Shown: positions 21,869-30,380 of the stretch, in pieces
How the letters are laid out: every line of letters starts with the position of its first letter
Position numbering within the stretch: the stretch's first letter is position 1
DNA from: Vibrio splendidus
Lineage (GTDB): Bacteria > Pseudomonadota > Gammaproteobacteria > Enterobacterales > Vibrionaceae
DNA length: 64,000 bases
Direction: 5' to 3'
NCBI RefSeq assembly: GCF_002873455.1
Contig: NZ_MCUN01000008.1
Coordinates: 62,001-126,000 of the forward strand
Position numbers and translations under genes: made by a program
Notes under the pieces: generated by a model
What the model was told of the DNA's origin: nothing
Seen by the model: only the letters and a program-made list of their open reading frames with translations
Databases searched by the model: none

Positions 21869-22939
21869 GTGTTTAAGATTCTCGATTTATATATAGGCAG
21901 AACCATCATCGCAACTACGTCACTGGTATTGGTGACGTTTGTTGGTCTCTCTGGGATTATCAAGTACGTTGAGCAGTTGAGAAAGGTTGGTCGTGGTACC
22001 TATGATCTACTACAAGCGCTGTATTTCGTTCTATTGAGTGTTCCTCGTGATATCGAGATGTTCTTTCCAATGGCCGCATTACTTGGTGCATTGATTGGAT
22101 TGGGTATGCTCGCTGCGAGTTCTGAGCTGGTGGTCATGCAGGCTGCGGGTTTCTCAAAGTTAGATATTGGCCTATCGGTACTCAAAACCGCTATTCCATT
22201 AATGATCGTCGTGACTCTTCTTGGTCAATGGGGAGCACCTCAAGCGCAGAAGATGGCTCGTGACTTAAGAACCATATCGATTGCTGGTGGTAATATTATC
22301 TCTACCCAAAGTGGGGTGTGGGCGCGTGATGCCAATGATTTTATTTTCATTGTCAAAATTGATGATCAAAAGCTATATGGTATGAATATGTGGCGCTTTG
22401 ATGAGAATAAGGCTCTGAAAACAGCTATATACTCAAAAGAAGTCGATTACGTTGGAGACAACGTTTGGACGATGAAGGATGTAGAGATTACGTCTTTTGA
22501 AAATGAGCTTCAGATTACCAAAGAAAGCTTACCAACTTACACTTGGGAAACATCACTTGCTCCGGATAAGCTTGCGATCGTAACAGTTAAACCAGAAGAG
22601 CTGTCTTTAAGTGGGTTGTATGATTATGTTTCCTACCTTAAAGCCTCAGAGCAAGATGCATCGCGCTATGAACTCGCTTTATGGAGAAAGATAACTCAGC
22701 CGATCTCGATAGCGGTCATGATGTTGATGGCATTGTCGTTTATCTTTGGTCCATTACGAAGTGTGACGATGGGGGCAAGGATTCTTTCGGGGGTTATTGC
22801 AGGTTTCACCTTCTATATATCCAGTGAGTTCTTTGGTCCGGTCAGTTTGGTTTATCAAATACCACCGGCCTTTGGTGCGTTAGCCCCGAGCGTGGTGTTC
22901 CTCGGGATTGCCATAATGCTCTTGAGGCGGAAACTGTAA
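21869..22939 (+). CDS. lptG: LPS export ABC transporter permease LptG
   Basis: Partner of LptF, 356 residues, start GTG at 21869. It shares the LptF layout: MFKILDLYIGRTI at the N-terminus, coupling helix region ASSELVVMQAAGFS, periplasmic jellyroll (about 130-260), and C-terminal helices. Ends the two-gene operon, followed by a terminator. Confidence 0.94.
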   Translation: MFKILDLYIGRTIIATTSLVLVTFVGLSGIIKYVEQLRKVGRGTYDLLQALYFVLLSVPRDIEMFFPMAALLGALIGLGMLAASSELVVMQAAGFSKLDIGLSVLKTAIPLMIVVTLLGQWGAPQAQKMARDLRTISIAGGNIISTQSGVWARDANDFIFIVKIDDQKLYGMNMWRFDENKALKTAIYSKEVDYVGDNVWTMKDVEITSFENELQITKESLPTYTWETSLAPDKLAIVTVKPEELSLSGLYDYVSYLKASEQDASRYELALWRKITQPISIAVMMLMALSFIFGPLRSVTMGARILSGVIAGFTFYISSEFFGPVSLVYQIPPAFGALAPSVVFLGIAIMLLRRKL

Positions 22940-22942
22940 ATA

Positions 22943-22975
22943 GAAAAAAGGAAGGCCTTATGCCTTCCTTTTTTT
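22943..22975 (+). terminator. Terminator after lptG
   Basis: AAAAGGAAGGC / GCCTTCCTTTT hairpin with a run of seven T. Confidence 0.86.
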
Positions 22976-23003
22976 GATCTTGATTGTAGCGAGGTTCATA
23001 GCG

Positions 23004-23480
23004 TTATCGTGCTTGTGGTAGCACGACTACTTCAGTCTTGGCCCAGATGTCGTGAAAGCCACGCTTCTGAGGATCAAATGGTACACATAAGTTTGCCAAT
23101 CCAAATCCTGAGGTCCCTAAGCGAATCAGCGCTTGGGTTACAGTAATAGCGGAGCCATCTTTGTTTTGAACACGCAGTTTCCAAGCTCGCATTCCTAGCG
23201 TTTGACCTGCTCTTGTCCAAAAGAACACAAAGAAGTACACCCAAACTACGACTAAGTAAAATGTATATGCAGGACTCCAAATCGGGTGGTTGGTCAAGAA
23301 GTCACTAACATCGGCATAACCACTGTGGTGAAAAATGCCAAGAGCCATGAGCGCATGCAGTAGAGCGACAATGACGCCAGCCGCTAACATTTCAATAGCG
23401 ATTATGATGAGGGCGTCATAGAACAAGGCACCGAATCGGCGCATTATTCCTGCTGGTGGCATTGTGTTTGTTGATGTCAT
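23004..23480 (-). CDS. RDD family membrane protein
   Basis: 158 residues, three or four membrane helices. RDD signature residues: IMRRFGALFYDALIII near the start and WTRAGQTLGMRAWKLRV in the middle; the C-terminal FDPQKRGFHDIWAKT is typical. Function unknown. Its first ~100 bp (N-terminal coding end) lie inside the 328 bp repeat that recurs at 46080, so the right end of the island carries a fragment of this gene's start. Confidence 0.85.
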   Translation of the reverse strand: MTSTNTMPPAGIMRRFGALFYDALIIIAIEMLAAGVIVALLHALMALGIFHHSGYADVSDFLTNHPIWSPAYTFYLVVVWVYFFVFFWTRAGQTLGMRAWKLRVQNKDGSAITVTQALIRLGTSGFGLANLCVPFDPQKRGFHDIWAKTEVVVLPQAR

Positions 23481-23612
23481 GATGTCTTATTTCTTCAAAA
23501 ATTGAGGCGTCAGAATATAGGCTAAGGCTTGGCGTGAAAAGAGACATGACGCACAGCTTATGACTTAGTGGCGAAATTATCGGCAAACACACAGGAATTC
23601 AAGTTTTTATAC

Positions 23613-23640
23613 TTGCCACATCAGTTCGCATACGTATAAT
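23613..23640 (+). promoter_or_regulatory. Orphaned tRNA-Leu promoter
   Basis: -35 TTGCCA (23613-23618), 16 bp spacer, -10 TATAAT (23635-23640). It is the original tRNA-Leu promoter, now upstream of a truncated tRNA. Confidence 0.7.
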
Positions 23641-23674
23641 GCCAGACATCGAAAGGGCAATGCTCCAAGATAAT

Positions 23675-23713
23675 GCCGGTATGGTGAAATTGGTATACAC
23701 GACGGATTCAAAA
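23675..23713 (+). pseudogene. 5' half of tRNA-Leu(CAA), truncated at the island's left junction
   Basis: Acceptor strand GCCGGTA, D arm and the left half of the anticodon arm match the intact tRNA at 46369. The sequence then changes to island DNA right after TTCAAAA. It has no 3' half and cannot be a tRNA. A terminator follows at 23748, so a short chimeric transcript may be made. Confidence 0.85.
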
Positions 23714-23747
23714 CTTCCTAAGTTACTAATTTATAAAGAATTTTTAT

Positions 23748-23777
23748 GAAAAGCCTCGATTTTTATCGAGGCTTTTC
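23748..23777 (+). terminator. Terminator just inside the island
   Basis: GAAAAGCCTCGAT / ATCGAGGCTTTTC with a five-T loop. It resembles the terminator after the intact tRNA-Leu at 46466 (AAAGCCTCGAC stem). Confidence 0.75.
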
Positions 23778-24080
23778 TACATTCAGAATATGCAAAAACA
23801 CAACCTCCATCACACTTCAAAATACCCCTTCTTAATTTCGTTTATTTTTCTTTTACTGACAACTTCCTGTCCAACTTAAACATAGAACAGCAAAGCCAGA
23901 GCCTAAGCTTTACTGGTCACTAAGGCCAAAGTAACAAACTGAAACGCGTTACTGCATTTCCAATCTGTAATATCTTTAATATTTGATGGTTAGATGTTCA
24001 AGACAGTAAAACCGAAAAGGTTCTGTCCTTCTACTGTCGTAGACTGACAGAACCTGAAATACATCAGCTTTGCTTCTTAA

Positions 24081-24689
24081 TTAAAAGTAGAACTTTAGAC
24101 CTGTTACCCCAGACCATTGTTCAGATTCTTTATAAGTTTTATAACTTGCACCTAGTTCAATCGCAAAAAAATCAGTGAAGTTTATTTCGCCCATTAGTGA
24201 ATATTTATTCATCGTATTCTTATCAACGTAAGAGTAGCGATAACTAGGAGTGAGAGTAATAAAACTAATTGGGGTAAACTTGAAACCAGCATGAACAGAA
24301 GGAGCATATTCACTAAAATTAAGTTTGCGTCGCTCTGCATCGATACGGTTCACGCCAACAGATAAAAAAGGTGCTACGCCATTAGTATAGTTACCGTTAA
24401 ATCCTAATCCAGCATAGTGATCTCTAAATTGAGTTTTTCCAGTACTCATTCCTGAAAATTCAGTTTCCACGAAGGCATTATTAGTCAATGAGAAAGATAG
24501 TGAAGCATATGCACCCACAAGGTCTTGCTCTTCCTTTTCTGAAAACTTGGAACCTAAATATTGATCTAAACCTTCATTTTGTCCGGCTTGAAAGCCAAAA
24601 CTGAGACTATTAAAATAATTGTGTTCAGCATGTGCGAAACTAGAAAATATGATAGGTAACGCAATGATTATTTTACTTACTTTTTTCAT
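24081..24689 (-). CDS. Outer-membrane beta-barrel protein
   Basis: 202 residues with a signal peptide cut after FAHA (residue about 21). The rest alternates hydrophobic and polar residues as in an eight-stranded OmpA/OmpX-like barrel and ends in GLKFYF, the terminal aromatic signal for outer-membrane insertion. A closely related, decayed copy lies at 33098-33698. Substrate or role unknown. Gene cargo of the island. Confidence 0.7.
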   Translation of the reverse strand: MKKVSKIIIALPIIFSSFAHAEHNYFNSLSFGFQAGQNEGLDQYLGSKFSEKEEQDLVGAYASLSFSLTNNAFVETEFSGMSTGKTQFRDHYAGLGFNGNYTNGVAPFLSVGVNRIDAERRKLNFSEYAPSVHAGFKFTPISFITLTPSYRYSYVDKNTMNKYSLMGEINFTDFFAIELGASYKTYKESEQWSGVTGLKFYF

Positions 24690-25102
24690 TATACATCCAG
24701 ATATGCATTTTATAAATCAGGGCGTAAAATACAATTTATTTAGGGGGGATTCAATGATATTTTGTATGTTTTCATACTGTTTTTTACCGAAATTTATCAT
24801 AATGGAAGATGTTTGTTCATAATTAGAGGAGGCATTTAGCTTGTTGACTTTTTTGGAAAATAATTAACTTACACTGGTAAGATGTGTGACCAGTATTTAT
24901 TGGGTTAAATCCAATCAAATGTAAACTTACCCTTTTTTACCTATTACAAAACAATATATTTAAAAAACACTTACAACTCTTTAATTTTAATGGTGAGGGG
25001 GTGATATTAATTAAAAGCATGTAACATTTAACTTAAGTCAACAATTTCATTACTCTATGATTAATAGTATAATTAACTCCCAACGCAAAGAAAGATCTCT
25101 TC
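24690..25102. other. Noncoding region between the barrel gene and a small secreted protein
   Basis: 413 bp, very AT-rich, no convincing ORF or RNA; it should hold the divergent promoters of both neighbours. Confidence 0.5.
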
Positions 25103-25405
25103 ATGTTCATTAAAATATTAATTTTTATTATTAGCTGTGCTTTTGTTTTATGGTTAAATACAGCTAATGCTGATAACGAAAATTATGCAATCTTAGATAG
25201 GAGCTGTTCTAGTATTGTTTGTAATAATTCGATAGAAAATACTAGATTTCAGTATGATAAAGAGGAGAGTTTCGTATTCTCTTTGGAGGAGAATTCCACA
25301 ATGGATAAGATATCATCATCTATATTCGTTATTTTAGAGAATAAAGATGACAAAAGCCATCATATAGATGCCATATTGGATATAGTAGAAGTTTGGGAAG
25401 AGTAA
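25103..25405 (+). CDS. Small secreted protein, two-cysteine type (copy 1)
   Basis: 100 residues, signal peptide (ILIFIISCAFVLWL...ANA), mature part with the motif CSSIVCNNS. It resembles the protein at 34738, which has CDSIVCRKT at the same place, and both sit beside a barrel gene on the opposite strand. Function unknown. Very low G+C codon use. Confidence 0.55.
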   Translation: MFIKILIFIISCAFVLWLNTANADNENYAILDRSCSSIVCNNSIENTRFQYDKEESFVFSLEENSTMDKISSSIFVILENKDDKSHHIDAILDIVEVWEE

Positions 25406-25635
25406 AAGATCGGGTATGTATGAAATTAGTCCAGAGATAAAACTATGCTATATATGGTTAACAATTAATTTCTAGCTAGTATTCACGTGAGTAACCTATT
25501 TAAATAAAACTCAAGATAGGCATTCTAAGTCTACCACAATTAAATTTCGGATACCAAAGTACAGGGATTAAAATTGCTTATAGACATATCTGGATAATAT
25601 CAATGGTTGAATAAGAGAAAAGCTCCTCAAAAAGA

Positions 25636-25657
25636 AACAACCCTAAAAAGGGTTGTT
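25636..25657. terminator. Possible bidirectional terminator
   Basis: Stem AACAACCC / GGGTTGTT with loop TAAAAA between 25405 and 25762. The flanks are only weakly T-rich. The rest of this 356 bp gap shows no gene. Confidence 0.45.
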
Positions 25658-25761
25658 GTAGTCTCACACTTCCAACTCTAAAGAAAAGAGAAGTAGAATT
25701 TTATTATTAGAGCTATTGCTATCTTTAGACGTAGTTCCGTCTATCGGAGGTCTTTAAATTA

Positions 25762-26355
25762 TTATCCGGCTATCATTAACTCTGTATTTATATATTCACT
25801 TTCATACAGACGAATTTGCTTAAGACATTGCTCAAAACCTAATAGCTCTCGATATGGCTGCTTTTCTTCAACAAGTCGATGCATAACGATATTTTCATTC
25901 ACTGCTCCATCTAGCATTAAATTGTCTATCAAGCCAAAGTTCTCTAATGTCATACCCAAGCTGTCCACATAGTGGTTGTGTGAGACTAGGTGTGTACCAG
26001 TTAATTCTGATAGATTTCGCTCCAAAAACAAACGAGTATCATTGGTATACGCAAAAACAGGCTTCTTAAGGCCACGCGCCAATCCCATCTCATAAGCTGT
26101 GCCCACATCACAACTAGTCCCGCGAAATGGCGTAATGTTAGCGAGAATAAAGTCAGCTTCAGCAATTAGCTTCTCATTTGCACTAGCTATCTCAAGCCCA
26201 TTATCCTGTGGGATGTTAGATGTAAACTCTATTACATTATCAAGAGGAAAAAGACCTTCAAAACCATACAGCTGGCACAATTTTTTCTTGTTATTACCTA
26301 TTTCGATCGCATTGTCTAAAAAAACCTCTGGTCCAGCAAGATAGATTTTCTTCAC
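25762..26355 (-). CDS. Nucleoside 2-deoxyribosyltransferase family protein
   Basis: 197 residues. KKIYLAGPEVF at the N-terminus, ADFILANITPFRGTSCDVGTAYEMGLARGL (quoted in parts: ANITPFRGTSCD, GTAYEMGLARG) and PVFAYTN are the family's substrate loop, catalytic region and following strand. Such enzymes exchange or hydrolyse the base of deoxynucleosides; related domains occur in phages and in defence loci. Start is GTG at 26355, overlapping the stop of the small upstream gene, so the two are coupled. Confidence 0.78.
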   Translation of the reverse strand: MKKIYLAGPEVFLDNAIEIGNNKKKLCQLYGFEGLFPLDNVIEFTSNIPQDNGLEIASANEKLIAEADFILANITPFRGTSCDVGTAYEMGLARGLKKPVFAYTNDTRLFLERNLSELTGTHLVSHNHYVDSLGMTLENFGLIDNLMLDGAVNENIVMHRLVEEKQPYRELLGFEQCLKQIRLYESEYINTELMIAG

Positions 26356-26483
26356 ATCAACACCTTCAATATTAATTCTGACAAATCAGAAGCAGTTAGA
26401 GAATAGTTAGGAGCTTGCTCACCGACTCTGAACATCACCCTCGGGGCTCTTACTGTGTTTTTTTTAGTTGCCTTCTGTTGCAT
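26352..26483 (-). CDS. Small hypothetical protein upstream of the deoxyribosyltransferase
   Basis: 43 residues from the ATG at 26483 (MQQKATKKNTVRAPRV), with AAGG six bases upstream. A longer open frame to 26600 has no better start. Basic N-terminus, amphipathic C-terminus. The stop overlaps the next gene's GTG by four bases, suggesting a real two-gene unit. No family recognised. Confidence 0.5.
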   Translation of the reverse strand: MQQKATKKNTVRAPRVMFRVGEQAPNYSLTASDLSELILKVLM

Positions 26484-26767
26484 ATGTGCCTTTTTCTTAT
26501 GTCGTATGTTAATTAAAAATTTGAATGAATTTATCCGCGCTATAAAACCCCAGTATTGGGTTAACGTCAATGACAAAATGGCACGTCGGATCAGATACAA
26601 TGTAAAAATAAATATCCTTTAGTACTTCACGATGGTCATTATTGCTATTATGTAAAATCTGCAAAGTTGCTATCAAAACAGACCTCAAAGCCTATAACCA
26701 ACCACTCCCGATCTCGCATCACTTGAAAATATATATCAATACCTTACTTAATCACCGAGGTATTCAC

Positions 26768-27994
26768 ATGAGTAAACTATTCAAATTTACCCCAACCAAA
26801 CTTAACAACATCCCACCTCACGATAGACGATCTAAATCCACCAACAATGAAGTCTCTGATACCGAAGTGCAGGGCTTGAAATTGCTTATCGGCAAATCTG
26901 GAAAAAAGCGCTTCTTATTAAGATTTGTGTCGCCAGTTTCCAAGAAAAAATCCAGCATTTCCATTGGCCCATGGCCCGATATGGATTTGCCTACTGCTCG
27001 CAATAAAGCGCGTAAGTTAAAGGTACAAATCGCTGATGGTATCGACCCTAAGCTTGAACGGGATAAGCAAGTCGAAACTCAAGTGCCGACCTTGTACGAC
27101 TTCTTTCACGATACCTTTATTGTTTCTAAGAAAAGTAAAGGTAAGAAAACGTGGCGTGATGATATTGCAAGGTTTGAGCACTGGAAGCATCTACATATGA
27201 AGCCTATCAATAAAATTACTGGCGTTCATCTTCATCAAGTTCAAGCAAAGCTATTAGCAACGGAGTATCGCCCCGGTAAGAAGTACGCAGCAGCCACGGT
27301 CGATCGTACTATTGCCTTGATGAAAACGATCCTAAAGGAAGCATACCGCCTTTTAGACATTCCCTACATAGGCGATAAGGTGTCGCTTATCAATCCAGAT
27401 AATATGAGAACTCGCTACTTAACCATGGAAGAAACAGCAGCAGTGATACGTGCATCACGAGATTACTATTGCCGCGTGACTGGAAATTTCATTTCTCTGC
27501 TTTTCCTTACGGGATGTCGAGATTCTGAATTACGTACGATTAAGTGGCGAAATATTAGCCTGATTGATAAGACGATGTTCGTGGCTGATACCAAGAACGG
27601 ATCTAGTATGACAGTGCCACTGACGCCATTTATGGTCGAACTGTTCCGGGAGCTATTAAACATGAGACAAAAAGGCAATCCATACGTGTTCTTTGGTCGA
27701 AAGGAGAGAAGTCATATCTCACAACCTAGAAATGCTTTTACTCGAATCAAAGAGAGGGCAGGGATTAAGAATCCGAAAGAGGTTTGTTTTCATGTTGCCC
27801 GTCATAGCTTTGCGACAAATTTAATCGAGAATAATGTCGATGTGCTGACTGTACAGCGTTTAATGAACCACAAGGATTTAAGCAGCACTCAGAGGTATGT
27901 TAAGCATTCTAAGGAAAAGCTGCTCAACAGCTCGGACACTTTGTCTTCGGTATTGAAAGAACAGGCTCCAAGGCTGGCACACCGCATCAGTTAA
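26768..27994 (+). CDS. Tyrosine-type site-specific integrase of the tRNA-Leu island
   Basis: 408-residue P4/phage-type integrase. An N-terminal arm-binding DUF4102-like domain (LLRFVSPVSKKKSSISIGPWP, quoted as RFVSPVSKKKSSISIG) precedes a core-binding domain (about 110-200) and a catalytic domain. Catalytic residues: Arg in LTGCRDSELR, Lys in TKNGSSMTV, HVARHSFAT (His-x-x-Arg), His in LMNHKDLS and the nucleophile Tyr in TQRYVKHS. The frame opens at 26642, but the ATG at 26768 has GAGG upstream and aligns with the relative at 49998. Expected to recombine at tRNA-Leu(CAA). Confidence 0.9.
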   Translation: MSKLFKFTPTKLNNIPPHDRRSKSTNNEVSDTEVQGLKLLIGKSGKKRFLLRFVSPVSKKKSSISIGPWPDMDLPTARNKARKLKVQIADGIDPKLERDKQVETQVPTLYDFFHDTFIVSKKSKGKKTWRDDIARFEHWKHLHMKPINKITGVHLHQVQAKLLATEYRPGKKYAAATVDRTIALMKTILKEAYRLLDIPYIGDKVSLINPDNMRTRYLTMEETAAVIRASRDYYCRVTGNFISLLFLTGCRDSELRTIKWRNISLIDKTMFVADTKNGSSMTVPLTPFMVELFRELLNMRQKGNPYVFFGRKERSHISQPRNAFTRIKERAGIKNPKEVCFHVARHSFATNLIENNVDVLTVQRLMNHKDLSSTQRYVKHSKEKLLNSSDTLSSVLKEQAPRLAHRIS

Positions 27995-28038
27995 ATAGTT
28001 TTAACTTTAAAATCAAACATATATAAAGATTATACATA

Positions 28039-28075
28039 CGCCCCTACTGGCTCTCGCTAGTAGGGGCTTTTTCGT
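28039..28075 (+). terminator. Terminator after integrase 1
   Basis: GCCCCTACT / AGTAGGGGC-type stem around an eight-base loop, followed by TTTTT. Element 2 has a different hairpin in the same place. Confidence 0.8.
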
Positions 28076-28096
28076 ATCTGGAACAAGGAAAAACAC

Positions 28097-28471
28097 ATGC
28101 AAGTAATAAAAACTTTTACGGAATTGATGGGCTTGAATTTGCCTAGCTCTGATAAGGCTAATCTCATGACACATTTAACTGAAGTTACGGATGGGGATTT
28201 AAACGAGCTAGAGAAAAGTTGGGACGAAATAGGCATCACTCTGATTTTGTTCGATGAGAGTGATACCAATCAAGACCTTCATGATATGGATGAACAAGCC
28301 AAGTACCTGATTGATTTCGTCACTGTTCACCCTGAGTACGTGCTACTTATCGGCTCTATGGTCATAGCGTTAGGTGTACTTAACGACCAAGGCTCAGGCT
28401 GTTACCTAGCCGGACATTCTACCTCTCAACTTCATCCAATCCAGACGCTACTCGCTCACGTTGATAGCTAG
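28097..28471 (+). CDS. Module protein A (copy 1), unknown
   Basis: 124 residues, acidic, no signal. It aligns with the protein at 51341: both have a short N-terminal helix, an A/K-x-L-hydrophobic-x-HL stretch, a DEVGTTLYLIEADDTDE-like segment (here DEIGITLILFDESDTNQ), then an HPEYVLLIG/YPEWVLLLN strand and a Gly-rich C-terminus. No known family recognised. Second gene of the conserved module, directly after the integrase. Confidence 0.65.
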   Translation: MQVIKTFTELMGLNLPSSDKANLMTHLTEVTDGDLNELEKSWDEIGITLILFDESDTNQDLHDMDEQAKYLIDFVTVHPEYVLLIGSMVIALGVLNDQGSGCYLAGHSTSQLHPIQTLLAHVDS

Positions 28472-28521
28472 TCGTCACTCACGCAGCAATATTTCACATT
28501 ATTACCGACAGGAGAATATCT

Positions 28522-29001
28522 ATGAACCGACGCAAAGTAGACCCAGACTTCCCTAATGCAAGCACTCAAGATGAGCAGCACCAAGAGATTAATCATTTCG
28601 AACAAATCGTATTAACAGGTGCAGCGCCGAAACTAGCAGGGACTGGCAAGGTCTTGTACGAAGTGGCGTTGCATAATGAAGAAAAGCAACTCTACTTCAG
28701 GATTGCAGGGCAGGAAGGTGGCGCAGGGCTTCATTCAAAAGAGTGGCTATCCGTAAATACCATGCTTGAACTGATAGAAGCGCAGAAAGATAAACCATGG
28801 AAAAGTCAGCTGTACAAGCAACTATTTAACGGTGGTTCAGCAAACAACCATTCGTTCTGTTCTGTAATAATTCGGGACTTAGGTTTAGCATCAAAAACGG
28901 ATTCATCTCGCTACTTACATGTGCTTTCGACAGACTTCGAGGAGAAGAAAAGCGCATTACTGGCACTCGCCAAATCTCAAACCACATCTAAGAAAAAATA
29001 A
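28522..29001 (+). CDS. Module protein B (copy 1), unknown
   Basis: 159 residues with AGGAG upstream of the ATG. It aligns with the 52 kb copy (51770) over LYEVALHNEEKQLYFRIAGQEGGAGLHSKEWL versus FYELSVHDDLNTLFLRLSGNEGGGLHSKEWI (shared core EGG-GLHSKEW) and NGGSANNHSF versus KGGSANNAGF. The conserved GLHSKEW and GGSANN motifs suggest a defined fold. No function can be assigned. Confidence 0.65.
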   Translation: MNRRKVDPDFPNASTQDEQHQEINHFEQIVLTGAAPKLAGTGKVLYEVALHNEEKQLYFRIAGQEGGAGLHSKEWLSVNTMLELIEAQKDKPWKSQLYKQLFNGGSANNHSFCSVIIRDLGLASKTDSSRYLHVLSTDFEEKKSALLALAKSQTTSKKK

Positions 29002-29267
29002 CCCTACCAGACAGTAAGACGACAGAAGGAATTTGCTAAGCCGATGAGTTGTAATCTGTTTACTTCATCAGGTGATTACCGTCAACGGACGATGAGTAAT
29101 ACGGTCACCACTGATATCACTACTCGACGGATTTCAAATTTCTTGAGTTATCACTGGAAGAGTTAATGACGAGATCAGAATACTCACCTCGAACCAAGCC
29201 ATTTCCTAGTTTTCATACCTCGCACTACACAAGAGTGCATCCCTAACAAACTAAAAGAGAATTTATT

Positions 29268-29696
29268 ATGAAACTATGCTTTTCAAAGAATAAGCTGACT
29301 TTACCTGTCAGTGTCGATCTTCAAGATACTTTAAACCGAGTGATCACCGATTCAGGTAAATGGACACCCATGATCCAATCAGTCGTGATTAACTTTCGAG
29401 GAAAATCATACTGTCCTGAGAATGGTGGCTACCATCCTGTGGAAATCCGTATCAGTAGGCTTAATGATCAATGGGTTTTCGATTACATCACTGACTTTAG
29501 TTACTGTGGATTGATGCCTGAACTAGAGAAAGAAATCGACTTTGATTTTGGTCATGGTGTGGCTTACATCCGATACATGGGTGAAGTTCCCATTACTGAA
29601 TCCAGTGTCGCTGAGTTCTATTCGATGTGGGAAACCAACTTTCTAAGCTACATTGGAATGGACTGCTTTGATGAGATAAAAGTCACGGTGGATTAG
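29268..29696 (+). CDS. DUF2787-like protein (copy 1)
   Basis: 142 residues, near-identical to the 52373 copy from FDYITDFSYCGLMPELEKE onward. The pattern (N-terminal LPVSVDLQDTLNRV, GGYHPVEIRIS, ITDFSYCG, DFDFGHGVAYIRYMGEV) recalls the DUF2787 proteins of Vibrio and Shewanella mobile elements, a memory-based assignment. A conserved ~55 bp leader precedes both copies (TTTTCATACC ... ACAAGAGTGC). Confidence 0.65.
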   Translation: MKLCFSKNKLTLPVSVDLQDTLNRVITDSGKWTPMIQSVVINFRGKSYCPENGGYHPVEIRISRLNDQWVFDYITDFSYCGLMPELEKEIDFDFGHGVAYIRYMGEVPITESSVAEFYSMWETNFLSYIGMDCFDEIKVTVD

Positions 29697-29770
29697 TCCA
29701 TCACTAACGAATCAAGTTGAAAGCACCATGTATGCACCATAAAATCCGCCTCTCACTTCCTAGTGACACT

Positions 29771-29820
29771 AAGGCTTCCTATTGTTCCATGTAACTCATG
29801 GTGTGATGGGAAGCCTTTTT
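29771..29820 (+). terminator. Terminator after DUF2787 gene (copy 1)
   Basis: AAGGCTTCC / GGGAAGCCTT with a long loop that itself contains CCATG...CATGG, followed by a T run; conserved in copy 2 at 52876. Confidence 0.7.
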
Positions 29821-29966
29821 CATTGGATCAAGTTTCTACAACGGATTACTTAAACGTTGCCGTCGGGATTTAGAGAGGACGAAGTTGCTGGACTGTAATG
29901 GACGGTGGAAACACCAAAGAAGGGAGAATTGATTTTAACGAGTTTGCTTGGTTCTCACTGGTGTTT
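29821..29966 (+). ncRNA. Conserved structured noncoding stretch (copy 1)
   Basis: About 145 bp nearly identical to 52926-53071 although no ORF is shared. It contains GGTG-GAAA-CACC, a GNRA tetraloop hairpin (29904-29915), and TTGCT-GGAC-TGTAA (29885-29898), which in copy 2 is a perfect 5 bp stem. AAACACCA (29909) can also pair perfectly with TGGTGTTT (29959), so two exclusive folds are possible. Strand is assumed from the neighbouring gene. Could instead be a DNA-level site. Confidence 0.45.
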
Positions 29967-29977
29967 TGTTATTAAAG

Positions 29978-30008
29978 GCTCCCATTGCTATGTGGAAGCA
30001 ATGGGAGC
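29978..30008. repeat. Hairpin with loop TATGTGGAA (copy A)
   Basis: Stem GCTCCCATTGC / GCAATGGGAGC around TATGTGGAA. Copies at 53083 and 53720 keep the stem through compensatory changes (G-C to A-T at the base; C-G to T-A inside). Confidence 0.75.
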
Positions 30009-30380
30009 GAATGTTCAGGTTTAGCTATGGTGCGTATATGTAGCTGATTAGAAATGCAATTTACCCTGAGATTTCCCATAGTCATCTGTTTCTAATTACA
30101 GCGACAAGCGCCTTAATTCCATGTTTATAGATTGGAGTGAAAAAACTAGCGTTTTTCAACTAACTCATACCCAGTAAAAACCTTTCCGTGCCTTTGGTGT
30201 GTAATGTCGATGTTACTAATAGCCGACATAGTGAGTTTAAAAACCGGTGCATAGTGGTTTCTTTATGACATGGAGTGACTGCAACAGAGAACCGAAACGA
30301 CATTATGTTTTGGTGGTCGCATTTCACCTTAACGAACCATCAATAAGCCTAACAACACGCTTCAATCTACTCTGCGTCTT
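30009..30380. other. Noncoding region 3' of the WYL gene
   Basis: Contains a ~75 bp segment (30031-30105), including TGATTAGAAATGCAATTTAC, that recurs before the second WYL gene end at 53771-53846. No ORF that I believe. Confidence 0.5.

Larger units (their letters stand above)
23386..23713. repeat. Left copy of 328 bp direct repeat flanking the tRNA-Leu island
   Basis: Includes the start of the RDD gene, the tRNA-Leu promoter and the tRNA 5' half up to the anticodon loop (ends GATTCAAAA). It matches 46080-46407 with scattered substitutions. The two copies diverge immediately after the anticodon loop, which marks the recombination point. Confidence 0.85.

Noticed and set aside
29821..29966. 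Retron msr/msd
   Set aside because: No reverse transcriptase gene is present in the window near either copy.
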